Of a DNA stretch of 44,307 nucleotides, positions 6,574-16,613 are shown piece by piece. The position numbers and the translations under genes are program-made. The stretch covers positions 1 through 44,307 of the forward strand of contig NZ_JADOTV010000029.1 in NCBI RefSeq assembly GCF_015767245.1, read 5' to 3'. Every line of letters starts with the position of its first letter. Positions within the stretch are counted from its first letter, which is position 1. This DNA comes from Aureivirga sp. CE67 (lineage in GTDB: Bacteria > Bacteroidota > Bacteroidia > Flavobacteriales > Flavobacteriaceae). The notes under the pieces were generated by a model, which had not been told where the DNA came from, ran no database searches, and was given only the letters and a program-made list of their open reading frames with translations.

Positions 6574-9444
6574 ATGAAAAAAATAATAATCACCCCACTA
6601 TTTTGTTGTTTTTTATTCCTTTTTCAATTTTTACATGCACAGAAAGAAGCGAATAATTGGTATTTTGGAGCTAATGCAGGAATAACTTTTAACACAGATC
6701 CCCCTTCTGCATTGTTAGATGGTCAATTAAGTACATCTGAAGGATGTTCTTCTATTTCGGATTCCGAAGGAAATTTACTTTTTTATACAGATGGTTCTAC
6801 AGTTTACAATAAGAATCATGTAGTGATGTTAAATGGAACAGGTTTAATGGGAAACTCCTCAAGTACACAATCAGGAGTAATTGTTCCAAAGCCAGGATCA
6901 ACTACTATATATTATATTTTTACAGTACCAGTTTATTCTTCTATTGGTTTAAGATTTTCCACTGTAGATATGAGTTTAGATGGTGGGTTAGGGGGAGTTA
7001 TTTTAGCCGAAAAGAATATTTTATTGCATACAGATTCGATGGAAAAATTGACAGCAATTTATAATCATCAAACCCAAGAATATTGGGTAGTTTCTCCTCA
7101 ATTTAATTCTAATAAAGTTTTAGCGTATAAAATAGATAGTTCTGGGGTTAGTACAATAGCTGTTTCTTCAGATATTAGTTTATACATGTCTACTTTTGGA
7201 CACACAGTGGGATATATGAAATTTTCACCAAATGGTAAGAAGTTAGCAATGGCTCTAGGGTATGGTACAGGTATTTATGTATTTGATTTTGATGTGGATA
7301 CAGGTGTTTTGAGTAATGAGTATATACTTCCTGCTGAAAATATAGAACCTTATGGAGTTGAATTTTCTCCAGATAGTAATCTTTTGTATGTGAGTTATTG
7401 GGTTTCATTTAATCATATTGATCAATATAATATTTCTTTACCAACACAAGCAGAAGTTCAAGCATCGAAATATCAATTAGAAATACCTTCAAATCAAATA
7501 TACTCATTTAGTTGTTTGCAATTAGGACCAGATGGTAAGATATATACATCTCCTAGTTTTTCAAATTATTTGAGTATTATTCATAATCCAAATACTATAG
7601 GTGTCGGTTGTGATATAGAACCAAATGGTATTTATCTTGGAGATAATTATACGACAGCAGGTCTACCAGCTTTTATACAATCTTTTTTTGAAACTCCTGA
7701 ATTTGAGTTTGAAAATTTATGTCTAGGAGATGTTACAAGCTTTTATTATGACTTTGATTTAGCAACGGATATAGAATGGAATTTTGGAGATTCTTCTTCA
7801 AGTAATAATACCTCAAATGAATTAAACCCTACACATATATATACATCAATAGGGGATTTTGTAGTTACTCTTACCTTTAATATTGATGGTGAAGAATTTG
7901 AGAAAACTCAAATTATAACAATCTATGAAGTACCGGGAATAACGGAAATAGATGACTTTATAGTTTGTGAAAATGAAAATACAGCTTTAGGAAGTTTTGA
8001 TACTTCTAATGTAGAAGCATTATTACTAAATGGACAGACTGATGTAGTTTTAAGTTATTTTGATGAAAATGATAATGAATTGACAAGTCCATTGCCAAAT
8101 CCATTTGATTCTCATACTCAGGAAATAACTGCAGTTTTAAAAAATGCTTTGCATGAAGAATGTTCAGAGGAAGTTACGATTTCATTTATTGTTAATGAAA
8201 ATCCAGAAATAGAAGCATTAGAAAATATTAAAGAATGTGTTGAAGTCGAAGGTTCTTATGAAATTGACTTATTGAATTATGTTCATCAAAATATTTCTGA
8301 AGATTTTACATATAATTTTTATAATTCGGAAGATAATGCTTTAAACTCTGAAGAAGAAATTTCCACAATACAGATTATATCTGAAAATACGGAAGTTTTT
8401 ATTAAAATTATAAATGAAGAAACAGGATGTTTTACAATAAAACCTCTATTGATTGAATTATATTTTATTCCACAAGTTGATGAAATAGAAGAAGTTAAAA
8501 TCTGTAATGAAGATAATGATGGTTTGGTAGTTTTAGATTTAAATATTTTAAAGAGTTTTGTTTTAGAAGAAGATTTATTAGAGAATTATAATATTACTTT
8601 CCATCTTTCAGAAAACGATGCTTTTGAAAATTTGAGTGCTTTAGAATCTGTTTTTTCAATGACAGAAAATTCACAAGAATTATTTATTCGAGTTGAAAAT
8701 CCATTATCAGAAGATTGTTTTTCAATTTTTAATTTTAAAGTGCTTCAAATAGGGAAACCAGAAATCAATTTGGAGGAGGAATATATGTTCTGTAATTCAG
8801 ATATTTTGATTTTTGAAATAGAAGAGTTTGATGGTCGTGTAGAATGGTCAACTGGAGAAATAACTAATTTTATTGAAATTTCAGAAGCTGGAACATATAC
8901 TGTTACTTTAACTAATGATGTAACTTTTGGAGAAATTTGTGAAACAACTCATGAATTTGAAGTTTACCAATCTACAGCAGCAACAATTGAAGAAATTAAA
9001 ATTCAAGATTGGACAAGTCAGGAAAATGCTATTGAAATATTAGTTTCAGGTTTAGGAGATTATGAATATTCTTTAGATGGAGAAAATTACCAGGATTCCA
9101 ATGAATTTACAGATTTAATTTTTGGGGATTATACTATTTATGTTCGAGATAAAAATGGTTGTGGAGTTGTTTCAGAAGAAGTTACACTGATGTTTTATCC
9201 AAAATATTTTACACCAAATGGAGATGGGATTCATGATTATTGGCAAATTCATGGAAATGAAAATTTAAAAAATGCGAAACTCTATATTTTTGATCGTTAT
9301 GGGAAATTAATAGAAAAAATATATCCACGAGGAAAAGGCTGGGATGGAACCAAAAATGGATTAGATCTTCCTTCTACAGATTATTGGTTTTTACTTGAAA
9401 AAGATGGAAAAGAATATCGAGGTCATTTTACATTGAAAAGATAA
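6574..9444 (+). CDS. Secreted propeller/PKD protein with T9SS type B sorting domain (paralogue 1)
   Basis: 956 residues. A signal peptide (1-22, ending LHAQ) precedes a beta-propeller-like domain (about 23-375) with the family opening NNWYFGANAGITFN and DSEGNLLFY, and repeated FSPNGKKL / LGPDGKIY blade motifs. A PKD domain (about 395-455) shows WNFGD and the paired PTHIYTSIGDFVVTLTF. Several Ig-like modules with spaced Cys pairs follow (about 455-870). The C-terminal 80 residues (FTPNGDGIHDYW, FDRYGKLI, KGWDGT, STDYWF, GHFTLKR) are a gliding-motility-associated type B sorting domain, so the protein should cross the outer membrane by the type IX system. It is the first of four co-directional paralogues. 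Ligand unknown; adhesion or matrix roles are typical. Confidence 0.9.
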   Translation: MKKIIITPLFCCFLFLFQFLHAQKEANNWYFGANAGITFNTDPPSALLDGQLSTSEGCSSISDSEGNLLFYTDGSTVYNKNHVVMLNGTGLMGNSSSTQSGVIVPKPGSTTIYYIFTVPVYSSIGLRFSTVDMSLDGGLGGVILAEKNILLHTDSMEKLTAIYNHQTQEYWVVSPQFNSNKVLAYKIDSSGVSTIAVSSDISLYMSTFGHTVGYMKFSPNGKKLAMALGYGTGIYVFDFDVDTGVLSNEYILPAENIEPYGVEFSPDSNLLYVSYWVSFNHIDQYNISLPTQAEVQASKYQLEIPSNQIYSFSCLQLGPDGKIYTSPSFSNYLSIIHNPNTIGVGCDIEPNGIYLGDNYTTAGLPAFIQSFFETPEFEFENLCLGDVTSFYYDFDLATDIEWNFGDSSSSNNTSNELNPTHIYTSIGDFVVTLTFNIDGEEFEKTQIITIYEVPGITEIDDFIVCENENTALGSFDTSNVEALLLNGQTDVVLSYFDENDNELTSPLPNPFDSHTQEITAVLKNALHEECSEEVTISFIVNENPEIEALENIKECVEVEGSYEIDLLNYVHQNISEDFTYNFYNSEDNALNSEEEISTIQIISENTEVFIKIINEETGCFTIKPLLIELYFIPQVDEIEEVKICNEDNDGLVVLDLNILKSFVLEEDLLENYNITFHLSENDAFENLSALESVFSMTENSQELFIRVENPLSEDCFSIFNFKVLQIGKPEINLEEEYMFCNSDILIFEIEEFDGRVEWSTGEITNFIEISEAGTYTVTLTNDVTFGEICETTHEFEVYQSTAATIEEIKIQDWTSQENAIEILVSGLGDYEYSLDGENYQDSNEFTDLIFGDYTIYVRDKNGCGVVSEEVTLMFYPKYFTPNGDGIHDYWQIHGNENLKNAKLYIFDRYGKLIEKIYPRGKGWDGTKNGLDLPSTDYWFLLEKDGKEYRGHFTLKR

Positions 9445-9459
9445 AAACAAAAAATCATT

Positions 9460-12342
9460 ATGGAAAAACAAAAAAAACTACTCTTTTTATTTTTATTAAT
9501 AACGTTTAATGCTTTTTCCCAAAAAGAAGCGAATAATTGGTATTTTGGAGCTAAAGCAGGAATTACTTTTAATACAGCCCCCCCTTCAGCATTGTTAGAT
9601 GGTCAATTAAATACATTTGAAGGCTGTTCCTCCATTTCTGATTCTGAAGGGAATTTACTTTTTTATACAAATGGTTCTATGGTTTTCAATAAAAATCATG
9701 AAGTGATGTTAAATGGAATAGGTTTGATGGGAAACACTTCAAGTACCCAATCAGGAGTAATTGTACCTAAACCTGGATCAACTATTATATACTATATTTT
9801 TACTGTGCCAGCTTATTATAATGATTTTGATAGCTTAAGATTCTCCACTATAGATATGAGTTTGGACGGAGGGTTAGGAGGAGTTGTTGTAAGTGAAAAG
9901 AATATTTTATTGCATACAGATGCTATGGAAAAACTGACAGCAATTTATAATCATCAAACCCAAGAATATTGGGTAGTTTCACCTCAATTAAATTCTAATA
10001 AGGTTTTAGCATATAAAATAGACAATTCTGGGGTGAGCACAATTGCTGTTTCTTCAAATATTAGTTTAAACATGTATAATTTTGATCACTCATCGGGATA
10101 TATGAAGTTTTCTCCAAATGGTAAGAAGTTAGCAATGGCTCTAGGGTATGATGAAGGTGTTTATGTGTTTGATTTTGATATTGATACGGGGGGGGTGAGT
10201 AATGAATATATACTTCCTGCTGAAGGTGGAGATCCTTATGGAATTGAATTTTCTCCAAACAATAATCTTTTGTATGTGAGTTATGGGGATTTATATAATC
10301 ATATTGATCAATATAATATTTCTCTACCGACACAGGCAGAGGTTCAAGCATCGAAATATCAATTAGAAATGCCTTCAGCAGTGGAATATAACTATTGTGC
10401 TATGCAATTAGGACCAGATAGTAAGATATATGTATCTCCTTTCAATGAGAATTATTTAAGTATAATTCATAATCCAAATATTATAGGTGTCGGTTGTTAT
10501 ATAGAACCAAATGGTATTTTTCTTGAAAACAAATTTACAAAATTAGGTTTACCAGCCTTTATACAATCTTTTTTTGAGGCTCCTGAATTTGAATTTGAAA
10601 ATTTATGTCTAGGAGATGTTACAGCTTTTTATTATGAATTTGATTTGGCTACGGATATAGAATGGGATTTTGGAGACCCCTCTTCAAGTACTAATACTTC
10701 AAATGAATTAAATCCTACACATATATATATATCAACAGGAGATTATGAAGTTACTCTTACTTTTAAAATTAATGGAGAAGAATTTGAGAAAACTCAAATT
10801 ATAACAATCTATGAAGTACCCGAAATACCCGAAATACCCGAAATAAATGCCTTCATAGTTTGTGAAAATGAAAATACAGCTCTAGGAAGTTTCGATACGT
10901 CAAATTTAGAAGCATTATTGCTAAATGGACAGACTAATGTTGAAATAAGATATTTTGATGAAAATGATAATGAATTAGCAAGTCCATTGCCAAATCCATT
11001 TGATTCTCATACTCAGGATATAACAGCTGTTTTAAAAAATGCTTTGCACGAAGAGTGTTCAGAGGAAGTTATGATTTCATTTATTGTTAATGAAAATCCA
11101 GAACTAGAAGAGGAGGTTTTGAATATAAAAAGCTGTCTTTTTTCAGGTGAAAATTTTGAAATTGATTTATTGGAATATTTAAATCAAAATACTGTAACAG
11201 GATATGAAATTAGTTTTTATTTAAATGAACAAGATGCTTTAAATAATGAAAACGCAATTGAAAATACTCAGCAATTTACAGAAACAACAGAAATATTTGT
11301 TCGAATCGAAGATCTTGAAACAGGTTGTTTTAATATTGAGTTTTTAGAAGTAGAAATATTTGAAAAACCTAATAATATAGAAATAGAAGAAGTGAAAATC
11401 TGTAATGAAGATAATGATGGTTTAGTAGTTTTAGATTTAAATATTTTAAAGAGTTTTGTATTAGAAGAAGATTTATTAGAGGATTATAATATTACTTTCC
11501 ATCTTTCGGAAAACGATGCTTTTGAAAATTTGAGTGCTTTAGACTCTCTTTTTTCAATGACAGAAAGTTTACATGTGTTATTTATTCGAGTTGAGAATCC
11601 TTTGCTAGAAGGTTGTTTTTTGGTTTTTAATTTTACTGTACTTCAAGTAGAAATACCAGAAATAAATTTGGAGGAGGAATATATATTCTGTAATTCAGAT
11701 ACTTTGATTTTAGAAATTCCAGAGTTTGATGGTCGTGTAGAGTGGTCAACTGGAGAAATAACCAATTCGATTGAAATTTCAGAAGCCGGGACATATTCTG
11801 TTGCCTTAACTAATGATGTAACTTTTGGAGAATCCTGTGAAACAACTCATGAATTTGAAGTTTACCAATCTACGGCAGCAATAATTGAAGAAATAAAAAT
11901 CCAAGATTGGACAAGTCAAGAAAATGTTATTGAAATATTAGTTTCTGGTTTAGGAGATTATGAATATTCTTTAGATGGAGAAAATTACCAAGATTCCAAT
12001 GAGTTTACAGATTTAACTTTTGGAGAATATATTATTTATGTCCGAGATAAAAATGGTTGTGGAGTTGTTTCAGAGGAAGTTACACTGATGTTTTATCCAA
12101 AATATTTTACACCAAATGGAGATGGAATCCATGATTATTGGCAAGTACATGGAAATGAAAACTTAAAAAATGCTAAACTTTATATTTTTGATCGCTATGG
12201 AAAATTAATAGAAAAAATATATCCACGAGGAAAAGGTTGGGATGGAACCAAAAATGGAATAGAGCTACCTTCTACAGATTATTGGTTTTTGCTAGAAAAA
12301 GACGGAAAAGAATATCGCGGGCATTTTACTTTGAAAAGATAA
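9460..12342 (+). CDS. Secreted propeller/PKD protein with T9SS type B sorting domain (paralogue 2)
   Basis: 960 residues, 15 bases after paralogue 1 and very similar along its whole length: signal peptide ending AFSQ, propeller domain, PKD domain (WDFGD), Ig-like modules and the same FTPNGDGIHDYW sorting domain. Differences cluster in the propeller loops and in the module at about residues 545-640, which is largely replaced relative to paralogue 1. Two homopolymer tracts unusual for this AT-rich DNA lie in the coding region: seven C at 9578-9584 and eight G at 10188-10195. A three-unit 9-bp repeat encodes PEI-PEI-PEI after the PKD domain. The tracts could allow frameshifting by slippage. Probably translated from one mRNA with its neighbours. 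Confidence 0.9.
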   Translation: MEKQKKLLFLFLLITFNAFSQKEANNWYFGAKAGITFNTAPPSALLDGQLNTFEGCSSISDSEGNLLFYTNGSMVFNKNHEVMLNGIGLMGNTSSTQSGVIVPKPGSTIIYYIFTVPAYYNDFDSLRFSTIDMSLDGGLGGVVVSEKNILLHTDAMEKLTAIYNHQTQEYWVVSPQLNSNKVLAYKIDNSGVSTIAVSSNISLNMYNFDHSSGYMKFSPNGKKLAMALGYDEGVYVFDFDIDTGGVSNEYILPAEGGDPYGIEFSPNNNLLYVSYGDLYNHIDQYNISLPTQAEVQASKYQLEMPSAVEYNYCAMQLGPDSKIYVSPFNENYLSIIHNPNIIGVGCYIEPNGIFLENKFTKLGLPAFIQSFFEAPEFEFENLCLGDVTAFYYEFDLATDIEWDFGDPSSSTNTSNELNPTHIYISTGDYEVTLTFKINGEEFEKTQIITIYEVPEIPEIPEINAFIVCENENTALGSFDTSNLEALLLNGQTNVEIRYFDENDNELASPLPNPFDSHTQDITAVLKNALHEECSEEVMISFIVNENPELEEEVLNIKSCLFSGENFEIDLLEYLNQNTVTGYEISFYLNEQDALNNENAIENTQQFTETTEIFVRIEDLETGCFNIEFLEVEIFEKPNNIEIEEVKICNEDNDGLVVLDLNILKSFVLEEDLLEDYNITFHLSENDAFENLSALDSLFSMTESLHVLFIRVENPLLEGCFLVFNFTVLQVEIPEINLEEEYIFCNSDTLILEIPEFDGRVEWSTGEITNSIEISEAGTYSVALTNDVTFGESCETTHEFEVYQSTAAIIEEIKIQDWTSQENVIEILVSGLGDYEYSLDGENYQDSNEFTDLTFGEYIIYVRDKNGCGVVSEEVTLMFYPKYFTPNGDGIHDYWQVHGNENLKNAKLYIFDRYGKLIEKIYPRGKGWDGTKNGIELPSTDYWFLLEKDGKEYRGHFTLKR
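10188..10195 (+). repeat. Homopolymer G8 tract inside paralogue 2
   Basis: Eight consecutive G within the codons ACG GGG GGG GTG. Paralogue 1 reads ACA GGT GTT TTG at the matching place. Such a tract is rare in DNA of this composition and would shift the frame if one G were gained or lost. Confidence 0.7.
10819..10845 (+). repeat. Three tandem 9-bp units CCCGAAATA within paralogue 2
   Basis: In-frame units encode Pro-Glu-Ile three times between the PKD domain and the first Ig-like module. Paralogue 1 has PGITEI here, one unit shorter, so the linker has expanded by one unit. Confidence 0.85.
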
Positions 12343-12362
12343 TCCTTAAAATATAACTTATT

Positions 12363-14549
12363 ATGAAAAAGAATTTTTACTTATTTGTTTTTTTATTTAG
12401 TATAATATTTAATTGTTTTTCTCAAAAAGAAGGATACAATTGGTATTTTGGAGGTAACGCAGGAATAACTTTTAATACGGATCCTCCTTCAGCTTTGTCG
12501 GATGGTCAATTAAATACACATGAAGGTTGTTCTTCAATCTCAGATTCTGAAGGTAATTTACTTTTCTATTCCCATGGTACCACTATTTATAATCAAAATA
12601 ATCTTATTTTGATGAATGGGGATGAATTAAGTGGTGGAAATTCTAGTACACACTCAGCAGTTTTTCTAGAAGCAATAAATTCAGATCAATTCTATTACCT
12701 TTTTACCGTAGATCAAGTTCAAAATTATCCATCAGGATTAGGACTTAGATATTCTAAAATTGATAAAAATTTAAATGGAGGGTTAGGTGCAGTTATTGCT
12801 GATGAAAAAGATATATTGATACATCAAAATTCCTATGAAAAATTAGCTGCATATTTCAATGGAGAAACAAATACATATTGGATAGTTACAATTAGGAAAG
12901 ATACAAATCAACTTCTTACATATAAATTAACAGAGAGTGGAGTTGAATCAACTTTTGTTGTAAGCGAATTAGGAGATTTAAATTTTAATGGTCCATCTTT
13001 TGGATATATGAAATTTTCTCCTGATGGTAAAAAATTGGCAATTGCAAATTGGGAACAGGGTTTATGGTTACTTGATTTTGATAAACTAACAGGTGAATTT
13101 TCAAATCCAATTCAGCTTTCAACTATAGCATCTAGTTATGGAATTGAATTTTCAGCAAATAGTAAAGTTTTGTATGCATCTTATTGGGGGGAATATAATT
13201 ATATTGAGCAGTATAATTTAAGCTTAGAAAATACGGAGGAGATAATTAGTTCTAAAATAAATATATTTGAGAATACACAAGAAATTTATTATCCAAGAGC
13301 ACTACAATTAGGACCAGATCTTAAAATTTATTTTGCAATAAATGGTTTAAATTATTTAAGTGTAATTCATAATCCAAATGATATTGGAACAAATATTGAG
13401 AAAGATTATGTGTTTCTAGGTGATGATAAATACTGTACTTCAGGTTTGCCAACTTTTCAATCTTCCTTATTTTTGAAAGTCGATTTTGATGTTGAAAATT
13501 TATGTTTTGGTGATAGTGCAAATTTTTATCTGGATATAGATTCGATAACAAATATTGAATGGAATTTTGGAGATTCTGTTTCTGAAGATAATATTTCAAA
13601 TGATGTAAGTCCTACTCATGTTTTTTCTTCACCAGGTGATTTTGAAGTTACTTTGAAAATTACAATAGGTTATGAGAGTTATGAGGTAAATAAAAATATT
13701 ACTATTTATGAAGTACCCCATATAAATGAGATAAATGATTTTTATTCATGCGAAAATGATAGTGCAGGTATTGGTTCCTTTGATACATCATCAGTTGAGT
13801 CCACATTAATTGGAAATCAAGAAAATGTTGAAGTTTCTTATTTCGATCAAGAAGGAAACGAATTACCAACTCCATTTCCAGATACTTTCGAAACGAATTC
13901 ACAAACAATTTCAGCTGTTTTAACTAATACTTTAAACGAAAATTGCACAAATGAAACGTCTATTATTTTTGAAGTAAATGAAAACCCATATCAAGAACCA
14001 ATTCCAGATTTTTTTATTTGTAAAGGTGAAGCTACAGAATTTAATATTTTAGAATATGTAGAACAAAATGATTTTAGTTATAATCAAGATATTTATGAGT
14101 ATTCTTTTTACATTTCAGAAGAAAATGCTCAGTTTAAGGAAAATTCGATTACTTTTATTTCACAATTTCAAGAAGAAGAAACGATTTATATCAGAATTGA
14201 AAATAAGACGACAGAATGCTATGATATTTCATCTTTTGAAATAAAATTTAAAAATGAGGAAGATTGTGAAGAATTAATGATAGAGATTCCAGAAGGATTC
14301 TCTCCAAACGGAGATGGAATTAATGATTTATTTGTAATTAAAAATCTTTATGAATTATACCCAAATTATAAAATCGAGTTTTACAATCGTTGGGGAAATA
14401 AAGTCTACACAGATGAAAAAGGAAAACATTGGAATGGGCAATTAGACGGAGATAAAACAAGGGCAGCTGCTGGAGTTTATTTCTTTGTTTTAGATTTTAA
14501 TGATGGTGATAGAGAATCTTTTCAAAGTAAATTATATTTAAATAAATAA
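12363..14549 (+). CDS. Secreted propeller/PKD protein with T9SS type B sorting domain (paralogue 3, mosaic)
   Basis: 728 residues. Signal peptide MKKNFYLFVFLFSIIFNCFSQ, then the propeller domain with NWYFGGNAGITFNTDPPSAL, close to paralogues 1 and 2. A PKD domain follows (WNFGDSVSEDN, PTHVFSSPGDFEVTL). It has fewer Ig-like modules than paralogues 1 and 2. The C-terminal sorting domain (FSPNGDGINDLFVIKN, FYNRWGNKVY, HWNGQLDGD, AAAGVYFFVLDF) differs from that of paralogues 1 and 2 but is nearly identical to paralogue 4, including a DNA stretch of about 55-60 identical bases around 14263-14321. This suggests recombination between array members. It begins 20 bases after paralogue 2. Confidence 0.9.
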   Translation: MKKNFYLFVFLFSIIFNCFSQKEGYNWYFGGNAGITFNTDPPSALSDGQLNTHEGCSSISDSEGNLLFYSHGTTIYNQNNLILMNGDELSGGNSSTHSAVFLEAINSDQFYYLFTVDQVQNYPSGLGLRYSKIDKNLNGGLGAVIADEKDILIHQNSYEKLAAYFNGETNTYWIVTIRKDTNQLLTYKLTESGVESTFVVSELGDLNFNGPSFGYMKFSPDGKKLAIANWEQGLWLLDFDKLTGEFSNPIQLSTIASSYGIEFSANSKVLYASYWGEYNYIEQYNLSLENTEEIISSKINIFENTQEIYYPRALQLGPDLKIYFAINGLNYLSVIHNPNDIGTNIEKDYVFLGDDKYCTSGLPTFQSSLFLKVDFDVENLCFGDSANFYLDIDSITNIEWNFGDSVSEDNISNDVSPTHVFSSPGDFEVTLKITIGYESYEVNKNITIYEVPHINEINDFYSCENDSAGIGSFDTSSVESTLIGNQENVEVSYFDQEGNELPTPFPDTFETNSQTISAVLTNTLNENCTNETSIIFEVNENPYQEPIPDFFICKGEATEFNILEYVEQNDFSYNQDIYEYSFYISEENAQFKENSITFISQFQEEETIYIRIENKTTECYDISSFEIKFKNEEDCEELMIEIPEGFSPNGDGINDLFVIKNLYELYPNYKIEFYNRWGNKVYTDEKGKHWNGQLDGDKTRAAAGVYFFVLDFNDGDRESFQSKLYLNK

Positions 14550-14558
14550 TAAAATCTT

Positions 14559-16445
14559 ATGAAAAAAAAACAACATCTAATTTTAGGGCTATTATTCTTG
14601 TTATTTACACAATTAATACATGCTCAAAAAGAAACAAGTAATTGGTTTTTTGGTAATTATCATGGGATAACCTTTAATAATAATCCCGTAAGTGAATTAT
14701 CTGGGAATGCAATTTTTGCGCCAGAAGGAACGTCTTGTCATTCTGATTCAGAAGGGAATTTATTATTTTATTCTGATGGTGTTACCATATATAATCAGAA
14801 TCATGAAATAATGTTAAATGGTGAAGGGTTGTTAAGTAATCTATCTTCTACCCAATCATCTATTATCATTCCTAAACCTAATGATCCTAACAAATATTAT
14901 ATATTTTGTAATGCTCCCAAATTAAGTTTTTCAGAAATAGATATGACTTTGGATAATGGTTTAGGAGGGGTGACAGATAATAAAAATATAATATTAGAAG
15001 AGGAGAACATAAGTGAGAAGTTTTCTGCTGTTTATGATATAAATACTAATACATATTATGTTGCAACTATAAAAGATTATGATGAAAATCTATCAGTTCC
15101 AGATCAATTTTTAGTTATAAAAGTTACAGAAAATGGAGTTGAAGATGATTTTATTTATACAGATATTGATAATAAATTATATCTTTTTGGTCAAATGAAG
15201 TTTTCACCAAATGGTAAGAAAGTAGCTATGACGATAAGAGAGAATAGTGAATTAGTTGCTTGTGTTTATGATTTTGAAAATGATTTAACCTTAACAAATA
15301 GGATAGAATTAAGGTCTTCAATTACAGATAATATTGCTCCTTATGGAATAGAATTTTCTTCAAATTCAACTTATATATATTTAGACTGCAATGAAGGGAT
15401 TTTAAAATATGATTTAAGTTATTCGACAGAAGAACAGATTAATGAATCGAAATTACTTGTTTATGATAATCCTTCTTTAGGAGGTTTTCAATTAGGAATG
15501 GATAGGAAAATTTATATCCATTCTTTTGGGAGAATGTTTGTGATTAATAATCCAAATATTGAAGGTGTAGATGTTGGAATTGAGCAAGTTTTTGAAAATT
15601 TCACAGTATTTGGATCTGCTGGTTTACCTACATTTATCCAAACTCATTTTAAAGACCCAGATTTTACAGTTGATAATATATGTGTTGGAGAAGAATTAAA
15701 TATTGATTTTGAAGAACATTTTATCCAAAATATACAATGGGATTTTGGAGAACCAGATTCTGATACAAATATAGCTTTTGGTTTAAATCCTTCTCATTTA
15801 TATTCTTCTCCAGGGAATTATATAATTACATTAAATTATGAGCAAAATAATGTTTTACATGAAGTAAAAAAAGAGGTTGTTGTTTTTGATGTTCCTACAG
15901 TTTTAGATGATTTATTAATTAAAAGTTGTAAGACTGAAGATGGTATCATCTATTCTTTTGATACATCTTCTATTCATGAGAATTTACTCAATAACCAAGA
16001 AAATGTAGAGATTTCTTATTTCGATGAAGAAGGAAATGAATTACCTTCTCCATTTCCAAATACTTTTGATTCAAAACCTCAGGAAATCAGAGTGAATTTA
16101 AAAAATACGCTTAATGAAAATTGTACGAATGAAATTTTAATCTTTTTAAAAATAGGAGATTGTGAAGAATTAATGATAGAGATTCCAGAAGGATTCTCTC
16201 CAAACGGAGATGGAATAAACGATTTATTTGTAATTAAAAATCTTGCTGAAAAATATCCAAATTATAAAATCGAATTTTACAATCGCTGGGGAAATAAAGT
16301 CTACACAGACGAAAAAGGAAAACATTGGAACGGACAATTAGATGGAGATAATACGAGAGCAGCTGCTGGAGTTTATTTCTTCGTTTTAGATTTTAATGAA
16401 GCTGAAAAAGAACCATATCAGGGGAAATTATATTTAAATAGATAA
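14559..16445 (+). CDS. Secreted propeller/PKD protein with T9SS type B sorting domain (paralogue 4)
   Basis: 628 residues, nine bases after paralogue 3. Signal peptide ends IHAQ. The propeller domain begins NWFFGNYHGITFNNNP and is the most diverged of the four. The PKD domain carries WDFGEPDSDTN and PSHLYSSPGNYIITL. One Ig-like module (CKTEDGIIYSFDTSS) remains, then the type B sorting domain identical in style to paralogue 3 (EGFSPNGDGINDLFVIKN, GVYFFVLDFN, KLYLNR). It is the shortest array member, consistent with stepwise loss or gain of Ig-like modules. A terminator follows, so the array is probably one transcription unit from about 6570 to 16510. Confidence 0.9.
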   Translation: MKKKQHLILGLLFLLFTQLIHAQKETSNWFFGNYHGITFNNNPVSELSGNAIFAPEGTSCHSDSEGNLLFYSDGVTIYNQNHEIMLNGEGLLSNLSSTQSSIIIPKPNDPNKYYIFCNAPKLSFSEIDMTLDNGLGGVTDNKNIILEEENISEKFSAVYDINTNTYYVATIKDYDENLSVPDQFLVIKVTENGVEDDFIYTDIDNKLYLFGQMKFSPNGKKVAMTIRENSELVACVYDFENDLTLTNRIELRSSITDNIAPYGIEFSSNSTYIYLDCNEGILKYDLSYSTEEQINESKLLVYDNPSLGGFQLGMDRKIYIHSFGRMFVINNPNIEGVDVGIEQVFENFTVFGSAGLPTFIQTHFKDPDFTVDNICVGEELNIDFEEHFIQNIQWDFGEPDSDTNIAFGLNPSHLYSSPGNYIITLNYEQNNVLHEVKKEVVVFDVPTVLDDLLIKSCKTEDGIIYSFDTSSIHENLLNNQENVEISYFDEEGNELPSPFPNTFDSKPQEIRVNLKNTLNENCTNEILIFLKIGDCEELMIEIPEGFSPNGDGINDLFVIKNLAEKYPNYKIEFYNRWGNKVYTDEKGKHWNGQLDGDNTRAAAGVYFFVLDFNEAEKEPYQGKLYLNR

Positions 16446-16468
16446 TTTTTTTAAAAAATATTTTAATG

Positions 16469-16514
16469 AAAAACATCATTGACTTTCAGTAGTTTAATGG
16501 TGTTTTTTGTTTTT
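16469..16514 (+). terminator. Terminator of the surface-protein array
   Basis: AAAAACATCATT (16469-16480) pairs with AATGGTGTTTTT (16496-16507), 12 bp with one G-U pair and a 15-base loop, followed by further T residues. It sits 24 bases after the stop of paralogue 4. Confidence 0.75.
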
Positions 16515-16551
16515 AAAAAAGTTAAATAAATTATTTTTTTTCAAAATTATG

Positions 16552-16582
16552 TTGGATTTTAAATTTTCTTACCATTACTTTG
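16552..16582 (+). promoter_or_regulatory. Likely promoter of the methionine operon
   Basis: TTG at 16552-16554, a 20-base spacer and TTACTTTG at 16575-16582, one mismatch from the TAnnTTTG -7 consensus. It lies about 30 bases before the riboswitch aptamer, which would place the transcription start just upstream of the aptamer. Confidence 0.5.
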
Positions 16583-16613
16583 CAATCACAAAACCGTTCT
16601 TAAATTTATTTAG

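Noticed and set aside
10061-10351. Minus-strand open frame within paralogue 2 (and similar ones at 7190-7408 and 13321-13599)
   Set aside because: They recur at equivalent places opposite the paralogous genes because of shared codon composition and have no start context or family features.
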